Positions 19,977 through 29,494 are shown, numbered from the stretch's first letter. The stretch: DNA of 64,000 nucleotides from Helicobacter sp. (GCF_017502485.1 NZ_JAFVUX010000028.1:79454-143453), one strand, 5' to 3'. Notes: a model not told the origin generated them from the letters alone. Program-made: numbers and translations.

Positions 19977-20587
19977 ACTTTAGAAGAGTGGAGCGGGGTT
20001 ATCTAGGGCTTTTATGTGTGCTAGTGCTTACAAGCCTGCACGCTAGGGAAAATCCATTTGAACCAGTAATACAGCCTAAAGAAGACAACTTTATCCAAAA
20101 AAACGCCAAGGACCCCTTTAGAGACTTAGACTTCAAACTCCCAAGCACCGCTAGAATCTTAAAAAGCATTACCATCACTTACCAAAACATTGATGGCACC
20201 ATAGGGACAAAAACAATCCCCATTGATGAGAGTATAGATTGGCACTATCCACTGCTACTTACGCAAAAAGGCGCGATTTTAAACGAAGATGTGCGCTACT
20301 GGACCATTAAGCCATTTCAATTTTTCACGCAAGGGAGTAAATTCTATCTCCACACTAGCTCTGCAATCCTGCGCTCTTTTGTCCTCCCAAGCCCCTATCG
20401 CATTGTGCTAGACATGGAGAAAAAGGATGAGACTCCAAGTGGATCCGTACAACTTGGTGTCAAATACTTCACCAAAGCATCATTAGGCGTACATAAGGAC
20501 TTCTACCGCCTTGTTATTACCCTTGATGGGCAATACCCCTACGAAATTTCACGCGATGGGGACTACTATATCATTTCCGTGCGATGA
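19973..20587 (+). CDS. AMIN-domain envelope protein
   Basis: The protein has 204 residues. The N-terminus has a basic start and a hydrophobic stretch (YLGLLCVLVLTSLHAR), probably a signal peptide. The C-terminal half (SPYRIVLDMEKKD..., FYRLVITLDGQYPYEISRDGDYYIISV) has the pattern of AMIN domains, which target proteins to peptidoglycan or secretion machineries. It overlaps both neighbours by four bases and so sits tightly between the FtsB-like gene and aroK. Confidence 0.72.
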   Translation: MNFRRVERGYLGLLCVLVLTSLHARENPFEPVIQPKEDNFIQKNAKDPFRDLDFKLPSTARILKSITITYQNIDGTIGTKTIPIDESIDWHYPLLLTQKGAILNEDVRYWTIKPFQFFTQGSKFYLHTSSAILRSFVLPSPYRIVLDMEKKDETPSGSVQLGVKYFTKASLGVHKDFYRLVITLDGQYPYEISRDGDYYIISVR

Positions 20588-21105
20588 GTGCGACAAATAT
20601 CGTACTAATTGGCTTTATGGGCAGTGGGAAAAGCACTTTAGCCATAGAATTGAGTAAAGCTTGCGGATGGTTTGCGCTAGACACTGATAAAATCATTGAG
20701 CAATCTAGCGGGATCAGTGTGAGAGAATATTTCGTGCGATTTGGTGAGCAAGCGTGGCGAAAGAGAGAAGGGGAGTTTGTCAAGTGGGCAAGCTCACATA
20801 TCCGGCGCGCTATCATCGCCACAGGTGGCGGTATGCCTATATACCACAATGTTAAGCCTATGGGGGTAGTTGTGTTTCTATCCATTAGTTTTGAGGTAAT
20901 TTGCGCGCGCCTAAGTGAAGAAGAGCGTGGCTATCGCCCACTCTTTAGCAATCTCGCTCAAGCAAAAAAGCTTTTCGCACAGCGACAAGATAGCTACAAA
21001 TATCAAGCTGATATTATCCTTGATGCCACAAAGCCCAATCTAACACAAAGCCTACTAGAGCAGCTCGCACAAGAGCATAGTCTCAAGCAACTACTAACCC
21101 CATAG
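20584..21105 (+). CDS. aroK: Shikimate kinase
   Basis: It phosphorylates shikimate in the aromatic amino acid pathway. It has 173 residues with Walker A GFMGSGKST (about 9-17), the shikimate-site FALDTDKIIE (DTD motif), RKREGEF and ATGGGMP. Its ATG lies inside the end of the AMIN gene (ATGA overlap). This is the last member of the recA run. Confidence 0.96.
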   Translation: MSATNIVLIGFMGSGKSTLAIELSKACGWFALDTDKIIEQSSGISVREYFVRFGEQAWRKREGEFVKWASSHIRRAIIATGGGMPIYHNVKPMGVVVFLSISFEVICARLSEEERGYRPLFSNLAQAKKLFAQRQDSYKYQADIILDATKPNLTQSLLEQLAQEHSLKQLLTP

Positions 21106-21192
21106 GTAGCCACTGCCGTTAGAGATAATTTACAAAAAACCGCTACAATTTCTGCACTCGCACGAGCAAACCTACCACTTGGAGAACATTAA

Positions 21193-22059
21193 ATGAAAAA
21201 AAATGCGTATAGCACAATCAAGCATAGTCTAGTAGCCACCATACTCACCTGCTCTCTTGGTCTAAACATAGCAGGGGCGAAAGTGCTTGCAACTGTTGAT
21301 GGTACACAAATCACAGAAGAAGTATTTGATGAGATTAAAGCGCAAAACCCCGGTTTTGACTTTAGTAAGCTACCCAAAAATCAGCAAAAAGAGCTACTTG
21401 ATCAAGCAATCAACAATGTCCTAATTGCCAAAGAAGCCAAGCGTGCCAAAATTGACACCACACCAGAATTTACACAAGCATTTGACAAAATCACGCAAAA
21501 CATCAAAGACCGCTTGCTAGTCCAAGCGTGGGCACAGCGCGAGATCCAAGCGATCGCTAGCAAAGGTGGAGTCACAGAAACCGAAGCGCGCGCCTATTAC
21601 AACTCTCATAAGGCTGAGTTTAAAAAGCCCAATGTCCGCGCTCGCCACATTGTAGTAAAAACAGAGGCGGAAGCGCAAAAAATCATTGATGAGCTTAACA
21701 AAGCTCCAAAAAGCAAAGTAGAATCTACTTTCATCACGCTTGCCAATCAGCGTACGATTGATCCAGGCAATAAGCAAGCCCAAAATGGTGGCGATCTTGG
21801 CGCATTTGAGAAAGAGCATATGGTGAAGCCATTTTCTGATGCAGCATTTGCGATGAGTGCTGGCACATACTCTAAAGCCCCTGTAAAAACAGACTTTGGC
21901 TACCATATCATCTATGTCATCGACAAAGCAGATGAATATGCCTTTGACTCCATTAAACAGCCACTTATCAATATGCTTAATGAGAAAAAAGTCTCTGAAA
22001 CAATAAAAAGCAAGGTCGATAGCCTACGCGCAAAAGCTAAGATTCAAACTTCTCTCTAA
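21193..22059 (+). CDS. Periplasmic peptidyl-prolyl isomerase/chaperone (PEB4/HP0175-like)
   Basis: It is a 288-residue exported protein with a signal peptide (cleavage near GLNIAGA, about 29) and a SurA-type helical N-domain. A parvulin domain spans about 130-245 (RARHIVVKTEAEAQKI, NGGDLGAFEKEHMVKPFSDAAF, TDFGYHIIYV). It should fold outer-membrane proteins and secreted factors. It is followed directly by fba, the pairing known in H. pylori and Campylobacter. Confidence 0.92.
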   Translation: MKKNAYSTIKHSLVATILTCSLGLNIAGAKVLATVDGTQITEEVFDEIKAQNPGFDFSKLPKNQQKELLDQAINNVLIAKEAKRAKIDTTPEFTQAFDKITQNIKDRLLVQAWAQREIQAIASKGGVTETEARAYYNSHKAEFKKPNVRARHIVVKTEAEAQKIIDELNKAPKSKVESTFITLANQRTIDPGNKQAQNGGDLGAFEKEHMVKPFSDAAFAMSAGTYSKAPVKTDFGYHIIYVIDKADEYAFDSIKQPLINMLNEKKVSETIKSKVDSLRAKAKIQTSL

Positions 22060-22075
22060 ACACAAGGAGCAAGCA

Positions 22076-22999
22076 ATGCTAGTCAATGGTAATGAAATTT
22101 TACAAAAGGCGCACAAAGAGGGTTATGGCGTAGGAGCATTTAACTTCGTCAATTTTGAAATGCTAAATTCCATTTTTATGGCGGCAAATGAAGCTAAATC
22201 GCCTATCATCGTTCAGGCAAGTGAAGGGGCGATTAAATATATGGGGATTGATATGGCAGTAGGTTTGGTAAAGATTCTATCTAATCGCTATCCGCATATC
22301 CCTGTGGCGTTGCACCTTGACCACGGCACAAGCTTTGAATCTTGCAAAAAGGCAGTGGATGCGGGATTTACTTCTGTGATGATTGATGCCTCTCACCACC
22401 CTTTTAAGGAAAATTTAGAGACAACAAAAGAAGTCGTACAATACGCGCATAGCAAGGGTGTGAGTGTGGAAGCGGAGCTTGGGCGACTTATGGGGATTGA
22501 GGATAATATTTCTGTTGACGAAAAGGACGCAGTGCTTATTAATCCTGATGAAGCAGAAGAGTTTGTCAAAGCCACAAAGGTGGACTATCTAGCTCCAGCT
22601 ATTGGCACAAGCCACGGTGCATTTAAGTTTAAAGGTGAACCAAAGCTTGACTTTGAGCGATTAAAGGAAGTTAAAAGACGCACAAATATTCCGCTTGTTT
22701 TGCACGGTGCAAGTGCAATACCTGATTATGTAAGAGAATCTTTCTTAGCCACAGGTGGGGATTTGAAAGGCAGCAAGGGTGTGCCATTTGCATTTTTGCA
22801 AGAAGCGGTAAAAGGTGGGATCAATAAGGTAAATATTGACACAGACTTGCGTATTGCCTTTATCGCTGAAGTACGAAAAGTGGCTAATGCTGACAATACA
22901 CAATTTGACTTGCGTAAGTTCTTCACCCCTGCAATGGAGTCTATCACTAAAGTTATGGTAGAGCGTATGGGCGTGTTAGGTAGTGCTGGGAAGATGTAG
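22076..22999 (+). CDS. fba: Class II fructose-bisphosphate aldolase
   Basis: This zinc enzyme of glycolysis and gluconeogenesis has 307 residues. VALHLDHGTSFESC contains the catalytic Asp (D82) and zinc His (H83). Other family blocks are EAELGRLMGIEDN, APAIGTSHGAFKFKGEPKLDF, LVLHGASAIPD and GINKVNIDTDLR. It starts 16 bases after the PPIase with AAGGAG before the ATG, and converges on nfeD with a hairpin between them. Confidence 0.97.
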   Translation: MLVNGNEILQKAHKEGYGVGAFNFVNFEMLNSIFMAANEAKSPIIVQASEGAIKYMGIDMAVGLVKILSNRYPHIPVALHLDHGTSFESCKKAVDAGFTSVMIDASHHPFKENLETTKEVVQYAHSKGVSVEAELGRLMGIEDNISVDEKDAVLINPDEAEEFVKATKVDYLAPAIGTSHGAFKFKGEPKLDFERLKEVKRRTNIPLVLHGASAIPDYVRESFLATGGDLKGSKGVPFAFLQEAVKGGINKVNIDTDLRIAFIAEVRKVANADNTQFDLRKFFTPAMESITKVMVERMGVLGSAGKM

Positions 23000-23003
23000 C
23001 TCC

Positions 23004-23048
23004 TAGAATCTAGCAAAGCGACTTGTGATGTAATGAAGCTAGATTCTA
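23004..23048. terminator. Hairpin between convergent fba and nfeD
   Basis: TAGAATCTAGC (23004-23014) is perfectly complementary to GCTAGATTCTA (23038-23048), an 11-bp stem around a 23-base loop. It lies where two genes converge and overlaps the nfeD stop codon, so it could act in both directions. There is no strong U-run. Confidence 0.5.
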
Positions 23049-23522
23049 ACTCTTAGCTAACTTAATCGTTGCCTTCCCTTTCTCTATCGATAAAACTTCT
23101 ACTTTATCACCGTCGCGTAATGTCCCAGAATCTAAAGATCTAAGGTCTATCTCGCTAGATTCTAGACTTTTCTTTGACTCTAATTCATACGCCCATAATG
23201 TGCCTTTGAAATACACCATTCCCTGCTGTATCTCACCTACACCGCCACCACTTTGCAAAGAATCTTCATAGACCTGCGAGCCTTTAAACCACGATTTTAT
23301 AGGTTTTCTTAGCACAATAAGGCAAAGAAAGGAAAAGGTGCAAATACTTGCTGCCTGCCACATATACACGCTCTCCACACTGCTACCGCCAAAGCCTACA
23401 ATATACTCGATCCCTGCTGTGATACATAGCCCTAAACCAATGAAAAATAAGAAAAACGAGCCAAAAAATATTTCAGCCACAATAAAGCCAATACCCAGCC
23501 CCAAAAGTGTAAGAGCAGACAT
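23046..23522 (-). CDS. NfeD-family membrane protein
   Basis: The 158-residue protein has hydrophobic segments at about 6-45 and 55-75 followed by a small soluble domain at the C-terminus (SIEKGKATIKLAKS) of the NfeD OB-fold type. It pairs with the SPFH protein encoded just upstream, as YbbK/QmcA-NfeD pairs do. Such pairs are linked to membrane microdomains or quality control. The start follows AAAGGAAATGAG. Confidence 0.82.
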   Translation of the reverse strand: MSALTLLGLGIGFIVAEIFFGSFFLFFIGLGLCITAGIEYIVGFGGSSVESVYMWQAASICTFSFLCLIVLRKPIKSWFKGSQVYEDSLQSGGGVGEIQQGMVYFKGTLWAYELESKKSLESSEIDLRSLDSGTLRDGDKVEVLSIEKGKATIKLAKS

Positions 23523-23626
23523 CTCATTTCCTTTGTTGTTGTGCTACTTTTTAGAAAAACTACCGTAAGAGTTTTGGATTCTAGGATTTTGCTTGATCAA
23601 ATCCTAGAATCCAAAACATACCCAAC

Positions 23627-24529
23627 CTACGCCTTTTTACCCTTACCTAGAAATTCACCTATCACACTAAGCCCACCGATAAATTCACTCGTTTCATAGG
23701 GGATGATCACCTTATCCTTGCTTGGATTCTTACTTAGCTCTGTGAAAGCTACAATCCGCTCTTTTGTCAGCAAAAACTCCGCTGCTTGTGCGTTTTTGTT
23801 CATTTGATTAGCAATAAGCTCCATCGCATCGCTTTGTCCTTGTGCTAGGGCTATTTGCTCATACTTTTTGGCATCTGCCATACGCTCAATGGCTTCTGCT
23901 TGTAGCACTTTCTCTTGCTTTAGGGCTTCAGCATTACGGATTAGAGCTTCTTTTTCTGCTTGTGCTTTTAGCTCAATGGCACGCTTCTCCCGCTCAGCTT
24001 TCATCTGCAGATTCATCGCATTTTCTATATCTTTTGGCACAGAGATTTCACTAATCTCCACGCGCATAATCTTAACACCCCAGTTATTTGCCGCATCACC
24101 TAATGCTACTTGCAAAGCAGCATTAAGCCTATCGCGAGATGAGAGAGAATCATCTAAATTTATCCGCCCTATCTCACCACGAAGTGTCGTGGTAGCAAGG
24201 TTTGCAATAGCTTGTTTATAGTCATTGACGCTATACACTGAAGATTTTGCATCAAAGACTTTCAAAAATACAATTCCATCAATATTGATATTGACATTAT
24301 CTTTGGTAATCACCTGCTGTCGCCCGATGTCTATCATCTGCTCCCTAGCACTCACCACCGCACTTATCCTATCAATCACAGGGATAATGAAGTGAAACCC
24401 ACCATCAAGCACTTTATGAAACCGCCCCAATCGCTCCACAATAGCAATATCAGTCTGCGAGATAATCTTTACCCCAAAAAACAGCACCGCTACACATAAA
24501 GCCAGCACCACACCAGCAACAATAAACAT
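23627..24529 (-). CDS. SPFH/stomatin-family protein (QmcA-like)
   Basis: From MFIVAGVV, preceded by AGGAG, it has 300 residues. There is one N-terminal membrane helix (about 3-24) and an SPFH domain with VERLGRFHKVLDGGFHFIIPVID (N-part) and RGEIGRINLDDSLSSRD. A long Ala/Glu/Lys coiled coil (about 180-240) promotes oligomer rings. It probably scaffolds membrane proteases with NfeD. A longer start lacks support. Confidence 0.87.
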   Translation of the reverse strand: MFIVAGVVLALCVAVLFFGVKIISQTDIAIVERLGRFHKVLDGGFHFIIPVIDRISAVVSAREQMIDIGRQQVITKDNVNINIDGIVFLKVFDAKSSVYSVNDYKQAIANLATTTLRGEIGRINLDDSLSSRDRLNAALQVALGDAANNWGVKIMRVEISEISVPKDIENAMNLQMKAEREKRAIELKAQAEKEALIRNAEALKQEKVLQAEAIERMADAKKYEQIALAQGQSDAMELIANQMNKNAQAAEFLLTKERIVAFTELSKNPSKDKVIIPYETSEFIGGLSVIGEFLGKGKKA

Positions 24530-24660
24530 TTCACAACTCCTTTGTTGCATTTATGGCGATATTATAAACGAGATTCCTAAACTAGGCTTATTTTGTGATT
24601 GTATTTGATTAAAATTTATACGCTCTCTTTGAGGTGTCATTAACAAAGGATTCTATAAAG

Positions 24661-25908
24661 TTAAATTGATATTTTAGAGTCTAAAATGCGTTTATTATAA
24701 TCCAGCATAAGTTCTTGTTTTTCTGTGTCGTATTTTATATTTGTATTATTTTCACAATGCACAATACAATCATTAAAATCACTAAAATTTGCATCATTAT
24801 TTTCAAAGTTTAGTCGCATATTTGCATTATTATTTTGTGTGATTTTTGCGTGCGAAAAAGCGTCTATATAAACCATATTTTCCCATTTATCAATGATTTG
24901 AAATTCAGCCCTACTTGCAGCCAAACACAAAGGCACAATATGATGCAACTCAAAGCCTTTTTCCTTTGTGATATTATGCTTTTTGAAATATAAATACTTT
25001 TCTTTAATGGAGCGTTTAAGCTTGGTATTGTCTTCATAGATTCCATAAGTTCCTGTGCGGATATAAAGTTTTAAATCGTGTTTGTTATATTCAAAATACG
25101 CCATTTGTGTTAAGAGACTTAGAATCTGTTGTGTTTCGTTTAAAAAGTTATGAAAATCTCTCTTTTGTGTTTTATCACCGCTAAAATTTTTAGGCTCACA
25201 ATAGGCTTTTATTTTTTCAATCAAAGCTTGTTTTTGAAATTTGCTTAAAGTTCTATAATCTCTAATGAGTGAGATAATATCACTACGATTATAGGTTTTA
25301 GAATCTAGTTTTTGATATAAAAAAGTCACAAAAAATAATACTTCATAGAGTGTCAAATAATTACTCCCTAATTCTAAAATAATATGCAAAATCTCTTCAC
25401 CAAAACCTTGCATAAGATTTTCTAAAGCCCTTGTAAAAAGTAAATTCTGCGTGAAAATATCTGTGCTTTGTAAAAACTCTATGCCAAAATCTGTAAGAGC
25501 AATATATTTTTTCGTGCCATTATCAAATGGATTTAATTGTTTCTTTTTAGCGTTAAATCTATCAATAAGCCCCATTCTATGTAAATCTACAAAGATATTT
25601 TTACGCAAAGAATCTTGTGTGCATCGCCCAAGCTTTGAAGAGATTTTTGTTGTAAGCTCAGCATATTTTTCTTCACCTTCAATATTATAGGGTCGCTTGC
25701 TTAAATCACTTGTGCGGATTTGCAATAATGTATTAGAGCAAAGCTCATAAATCTCTTGTAAAATCACTAGAATTTCTTTTTGCGTATAGCGATTATGTTG
25801 TGAGATTTGCAACCCTCTATAATTATCACTTTGCACTCGTTTTACTAGAAATTTTATACACTCTCTACTAGAATCTATTTGTAAAATCTCTTGTAAAACT
25901 TTATCCAT
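24661..25908 (-). CDS. Type II restriction endonuclease, HNH family (MboII/HpyAII-like, tentative)
   Basis: The 415-residue protein has an uninterrupted frame. The C-terminal part shows an HNH (beta-beta-alpha metal) site: ELHHIVPL (H322-H323), WENMVYID (N344) and FSHAKIT (H353). Most of the N-terminal 300 residues are helical and presumably recognise DNA. It follows two adjacent methyltransferase genes on the same strand. Its ATG overlaps the stop of the nearest one (TAATG), so its translation is probably coupled to that gene. Length and a two-methyltransferase, one-nuclease layout recall the MboII/HpyAII type IIS systems (GAAGA), but that is from memory and unproven. A GTG two codons earlier is less likely. 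Confidence 0.72.
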   Translation of the reverse strand: MDKVLQEILQIDSSRECIKFLVKRVQSDNYRGLQISQHNRYTQKEILVILQEIYELCSNTLLQIRTSDLSKRPYNIEGEEKYAELTTKISSKLGRCTQDSLRKNIFVDLHRMGLIDRFNAKKKQLNPFDNGTKKYIALTDFGIEFLQSTDIFTQNLLFTRALENLMQGFGEEILHIILELGSNYLTLYEVLFFVTFLYQKLDSKTYNRSDIISLIRDYRTLSKFQKQALIEKIKAYCEPKNFSGDKTQKRDFHNFLNETQQILSLLTQMAYFEYNKHDLKLYIRTGTYGIYEDNTKLKRSIKEKYLYFKKHNITKEKGFELHHIVPLCLAASRAEFQIIDKWENMVYIDAFSHAKITQNNNANMRLNFENNDANFSDFNDCIVHCENNTNIKYDTEKQELMLDYNKRILDSKISI

Positions 25909-26671
25909 TAGCACTCCCTTATATTTAAGCTAGAATCCACATATTCAATACTCGCTTCACAGCCGATAAAATTCCGCCCTAGCTCCCTTGCCACTAAGCT
26001 TGTCATTCCACTTCCGCTAAATAAATCTAGCACTAAATCCCCTTTTTTAGAACTCGCCTTTATCATTCGCTCAATCATCTCTTTAGGCTTTATGGTTGGG
26101 TGATGCAATTTTTGCGTTTTGCCATTGATTTTTTGCTTGTGTCTTTGACTAGTGATTTCCCATACATCAGGGCAGAGTTTGCCATTTTCATTTGGATACC
26201 ATCTTTTGCCATTTTTTAGGATTCCATTTTTTTAGCGTGTTCTATGCGACTTGTTGATTCATAAGGCACACGGATAGATTCAGGATTAAAATAATAATTT
26301 TTAGAATCCATTGTGTAAAATAAAATAGATTCTTGGTTATTGGCGAAGCGTTTTTTTGTATAGCTTAAGCCGTCTTTTTTATACCAAGTGATGAAGTTTT
26401 GAAACACAGCTTTTTCTTGTAAGTAATGCAAAAATAATGCACAATGATAAGGGGTATTAAAGATATAAAAACTCCCGCTTTTTTTCATTTTTAGCAGTAA
26501 TAAATCTATCCATTTATAGCTAAATGCTAAAAATTCTTTTTCACTTTTAAAACTATCCCAACTTGCTACTTTTAGATTATAAGGTGGGTCAATTATGGCT
26601 AAGTCAATGCTAGAATCTGCCAAAGATTCTAAAAAGCTAAAGCAATCTTGTATATAAATTTTATTGAGCAT
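25908..26671 (-). pseudogene. N6-adenine DNA methyltransferase (beta class), frameshifted
   Basis: The N-terminal part has motif IV AIIDPPYNLKVASWDSF and the target region; the C-terminal part has HHPTIKPKEMIERMI and motif I VLDLFSGSGMTS. The order IV-then-I is the beta class, and DPPY points to N6-adenine. The frame breaks at a run of seven A on the coding strand (about 26229-26235). One extra A restores a chain of about 254 residues through NGILKNGKRWYPNENG. Its ATG lies inside the end of the upstream methyltransferase gene, and its stop overlaps the nuclease ATG. As read, the enzyme is split and probably inactive. Confidence 0.78.
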
Positions 26672-27527
26672 TTTCCTGCCCTTGCATTGCAAATAATCCA
26701 CTCTCTCCAAGCTTTTCTTCAATCACGCTTTTATAATGCGGATAAATCTCATAGCCTATGAAATTCCGCCCTAGCTCCCTTGCCACTTTTAGCGTTGTCC
26801 TACTCCCAGCAAAAGGGTCTAGCACAATATCCCCTATAAAAGAGTAGAGTTTAATAAGGCGGTAAGGGATTGCTTCAGGCATAATGGCAGCGTGTTTGCC
26901 AAAGGCAGAATCTGCTTTATTTGGTATAGGTATATCCCAGATTTGCTTGGTAAATTGCACCCATTCTTTTTGAGTGAGCTTGCTTCGCTCTTTTAGCTCT
27001 TGTGAAGTATGATTTGTAGGCTTACCATCTTTGACATAAATCGTAATAAATTCGCTTGTATTTTGTGCGTAAAAATTGCGTGGGTAAGGGTAGCTTCCAA
27101 ACATCAATTTTTTAGTCGTATTCGTGCGATTCCATATATATAAATCAAGCAAAAAGAGAGAAGTAGCTTCTAAAATGCTATGTTGTATATCACTTTGCAA
27201 ATCAAAAATATGGCGATTATAATGCGTGTTTAAGTCCCTTTTAAACATCGGCATTAAAGGCACATTGATACAAAGCTTGCCATTTGGCTTTAGCACCCGC
27301 TCACATTCACGCCATACTTTTAAAAGCTCTTTAATGTAGGTTTTGTTTTCTGTACTAACCTAAAACCCCCCCCCCCCCCCCGCAACTGCAGAGTGTTTTA
27401 CATTTTGATAGCCATCTTTTGAGTAGTCTTTGATATTAAAATACGGCGGTGAAGTGATGATTAAATCCACACTACAATCACCCACTTCACACATACTTTT
27501 ACTAGATTTATAAAAGATTGTATTCAT
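26661..27527 (-). pseudogene. Second DNA methyltransferase (TSPPY type), broken at a 16-C/G tract
   Basis: The start ATG (27527) gives MNTIFYKSSKSM followed by motif IV IITSPPYFNIKDYS. After a run of 16 G on the coding strand, the downstream frame has ERVLKPNGKLCINVPLMP, the target region, and at the end motif I DIVLDPFAGSRTTLKVA. It is a beta-type enzyme; TSPPY is common in N4-cytosine and some N6-adenine methylases. At 16 G the two halves share a frame but a TAG comes two codons after the tract. At 17 or 15 G other stops appear. So tract slippage alone does not restore it, and a second change must exist. Confidence 0.72.
27366..27381. repeat. Homopolymer of 16 C (G on coding strand)
   Basis: This is the longest mononucleotide run in the window. 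It lies inside a methyltransferase gene shortly after its catalytic motif. Poly-C/G tracts of this size are classic slipped-strand phase-variation sites in Helicobacter and Campylobacter, and also the sites where assemblies miscount bases. Confidence 0.9.
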
Positions 27528-27598
27528 TTAACTTAAGCCTTTACCCATTTTCATATCTCATTTATACTTAAATTCTATACTCAACTTTAAGTCATACC

Positions 27599-27814
27599 TT
27601 AGCTTAGCTTCTCTCTTGCAATGCTTTTTGCTAAATCTAGGGCTTCTTGTATTGCATTAGAATCTGTTATCTTACCTCCAGCGATAGCAAAGTCATCTCT
27701 GCCCCCACCATTGCCGACTAAGATTTGTGCGACTTCTTTTACCCACGCACTAGCTTTTAGTCTAGATTCTATGCCTTTTACTCCAGCAAACAAATCAATA
27801 AAGCTAAACTGCAT
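27599..27814 (-). pseudogene. Chimeric fragment: C5-methyltransferase start joined to alaS 3' end
   Basis: The 71 codons start MQFSFIDLFAG, the typical opening and SAM motif of C5-cytosine DNA methyltransferases. They then run into [21 protein letters not shown]...[28 protein letters not shown]. The second part is a diverged copy of the last 57 or so residues of the AlaRS encoded elsewhere in the window (48190-48364). The switch falls in an 11-base identity, GCTGGAGTAAA (27777-27787 here, 48182-48192 in alaS). It is unlikely to make a functional protein and looks like a recombination scar at the edge of the R-M locus. Confidence 0.75.
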
Positions 27815-27832
27815 ATTGCTTCTCTTTGGATT

Positions 27833-29494
27833 TTATTTAGATTCTATTGGTTTTTGTTGCACTAGCGAGTCTTTGGCTGCTAGCACAACTCCAAATAACA
27901 CAAACAAGTAAGTCGTATTCCACCGCCACAGCAAGCAGTCAAAGATCATTGCCACACTAAGTGCTACGATAAACACCACCCCACTTACAAACACGATCCC
28001 ATAGCTATTGCGTGCTAGAGCTTGGCTAAAGGAGAGCGCGCTACTAGAGCTAGAATCTAGCCTAGACTCTAGCGCATGCATAGCGGGGCGCAATTTATGG
28101 AAAAACACCATATAGCAAAAGCCCCCAATCGCTACCAGCCCCAAGATAGAAATCTCAAAAGCAAGCGATAGGATCTGATTATGTGGATGTGGATAGCCAG
28201 CTGGGCGATCAGGGAAAGAGAGTACATAGCTGTGGTGCAAGGAGTCTCTAGGGAAAATTTGCTCCAAATTATCCACATAAGTCAAAAAACCAAGTCCATT
28301 AGGGCGTAAAGGGTTTTGCCAAATGGCTTGCAGGACAGATTTATTCATCGATAGGCGTGCTAATGAGCTATGCTCCCACGAGAAACTCTCATCTTTTGGG
28401 AAAGAGAAACGCGAGCAAAGCAACCAGCCATAGTACCTAGATGCGTGTAAATATGCTCTTTTAATCGCAATGTTGGCGCTAGATTCTAGCGCGCTAAACT
28501 CCTTGATAAGCGCAGGGATAGCAGCATACTTGGTAAAAAAGAGAGAGTTGTGATTATAAGCGTGAAATGCAAGGGGCTTAGTGAAGTCGAAGGCATTGTT
28601 GTAGAAAATCACTTCTGGTGTGCAAGCTTTGTCAAACCGCCCCATAGACGCAGGCTCAAAGCTAAGGACATAAGAAAGATGATTTACCATTTTGTGGAAG
28701 TTATACCGCTCATTCCACTGCGCACTAGCGACATACACTACTGCCACAAAGATTAGAGCCAACCCTCCCACAAACATTAAAATCCACCTTTTATACGCAA
28801 ATCTAAACAATAAAAACGGCAACAAAAGAGCTATAAACAACGCCGCAAAGACGAGTCGAGAATTGTTCGCCAAAATCGCAAGCAGCGCTATGACAAACAA
28901 CCCAGCACTATACACGCGAGCCTTACTGCGAGTGAGCCAAAGCATAGCAATAGAGAATGCAACAGCAAGGAGCAAAATAAAGCTATACACCAAAGCTTGA
29001 TCGTTTTTAAACCCAGTAGCACGCGTATTGACAGAAATGTTGTCATTAACATAGTCAATGCAAAAATCCACAATCGTAGCCACAGGCTGGATAAACACTA
29101 CCACAAGCAACAGCATAAAAAAGATAGAAAACCCTCTAGAATCTAAACGCTTAAGCGCAAGATAACTAATAAGCATAAATAGTCCATCAAATGCCAGCCT
29201 ACGCACATTCTGCAAAGTTTCATAGCTGTTTGTGCTATATAGGCTTGAGAGTACGCCGAGTGCTAGCACTATGGCAAAAAATCCTATAAGGGGGCGGATT
29301 ATGACTTTTACGCGTGCGAAATCACGCCAAAATGCCAGCATAAACACTCCGCTTGCCACATACAAAAGATTAATAGGGAATGATGATTTAATATAAATCA
29401 CACTACCAGAGAGTGGCAGCAATGCTAGGGCGGTGAGTATCAGCCCCACACAAAACAGCAGGCAATATTCACGCCATTCTTGTTTATATACCAT
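27833..29494 (-). CDS. O-antigen ligase / Wzy-type membrane protein
   Basis: The 553-residue polytopic protein has about ten to twelve hydrophobic segments, a large periplasmic loop (about 260-430) and, after it, RPAGYPHPHNQILSLAFEISILGLVAI. That is the PHNxxL pattern of WaaL/Wzy ligases. It would join O-chains to lipid A-core at the periplasmic face of the inner membrane. It is four bases from the following gene on the same strand. WaaL versus a polymerase or a protein-glycan ligase cannot be decided here. Confidence 0.8.
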   Translation of the reverse strand: MVYKQEWREYCLLFCVGLILTALALLPLSGSVIYIKSSFPINLLYVASGVFMLAFWRDFARVKVIIRPLIGFFAIVLALGVLSSLYSTNSYETLQNVRRLAFDGLFMLISYLALKRLDSRGFSIFFMLLLVVVFIQPVATIVDFCIDYVNDNISVNTRATGFKNDQALVYSFILLLAVAFSIAMLWLTRSKARVYSAGLFVIALLAILANNSRLVFAALFIALLLPFLLFRFAYKRWILMFVGGLALIFVAVVYVASAQWNERYNFHKMVNHLSYVLSFEPASMGRFDKACTPEVIFYNNAFDFTKPLAFHAYNHNSLFFTKYAAIPALIKEFSALESSANIAIKRAYLHASRYYGWLLCSRFSFPKDESFSWEHSSLARLSMNKSVLQAIWQNPLRPNGLGFLTYVDNLEQIFPRDSLHHSYVLSFPDRPAGYPHPHNQILSLAFEISILGLVAIGGFCYMVFFHKLRPAMHALESRLDSSSSSALSFSQALARNSYGIVFVSGVVFIVALSVAMIFDCLLWRWNTTYLFVLFGVVLAAKDSLVQQKPIESK

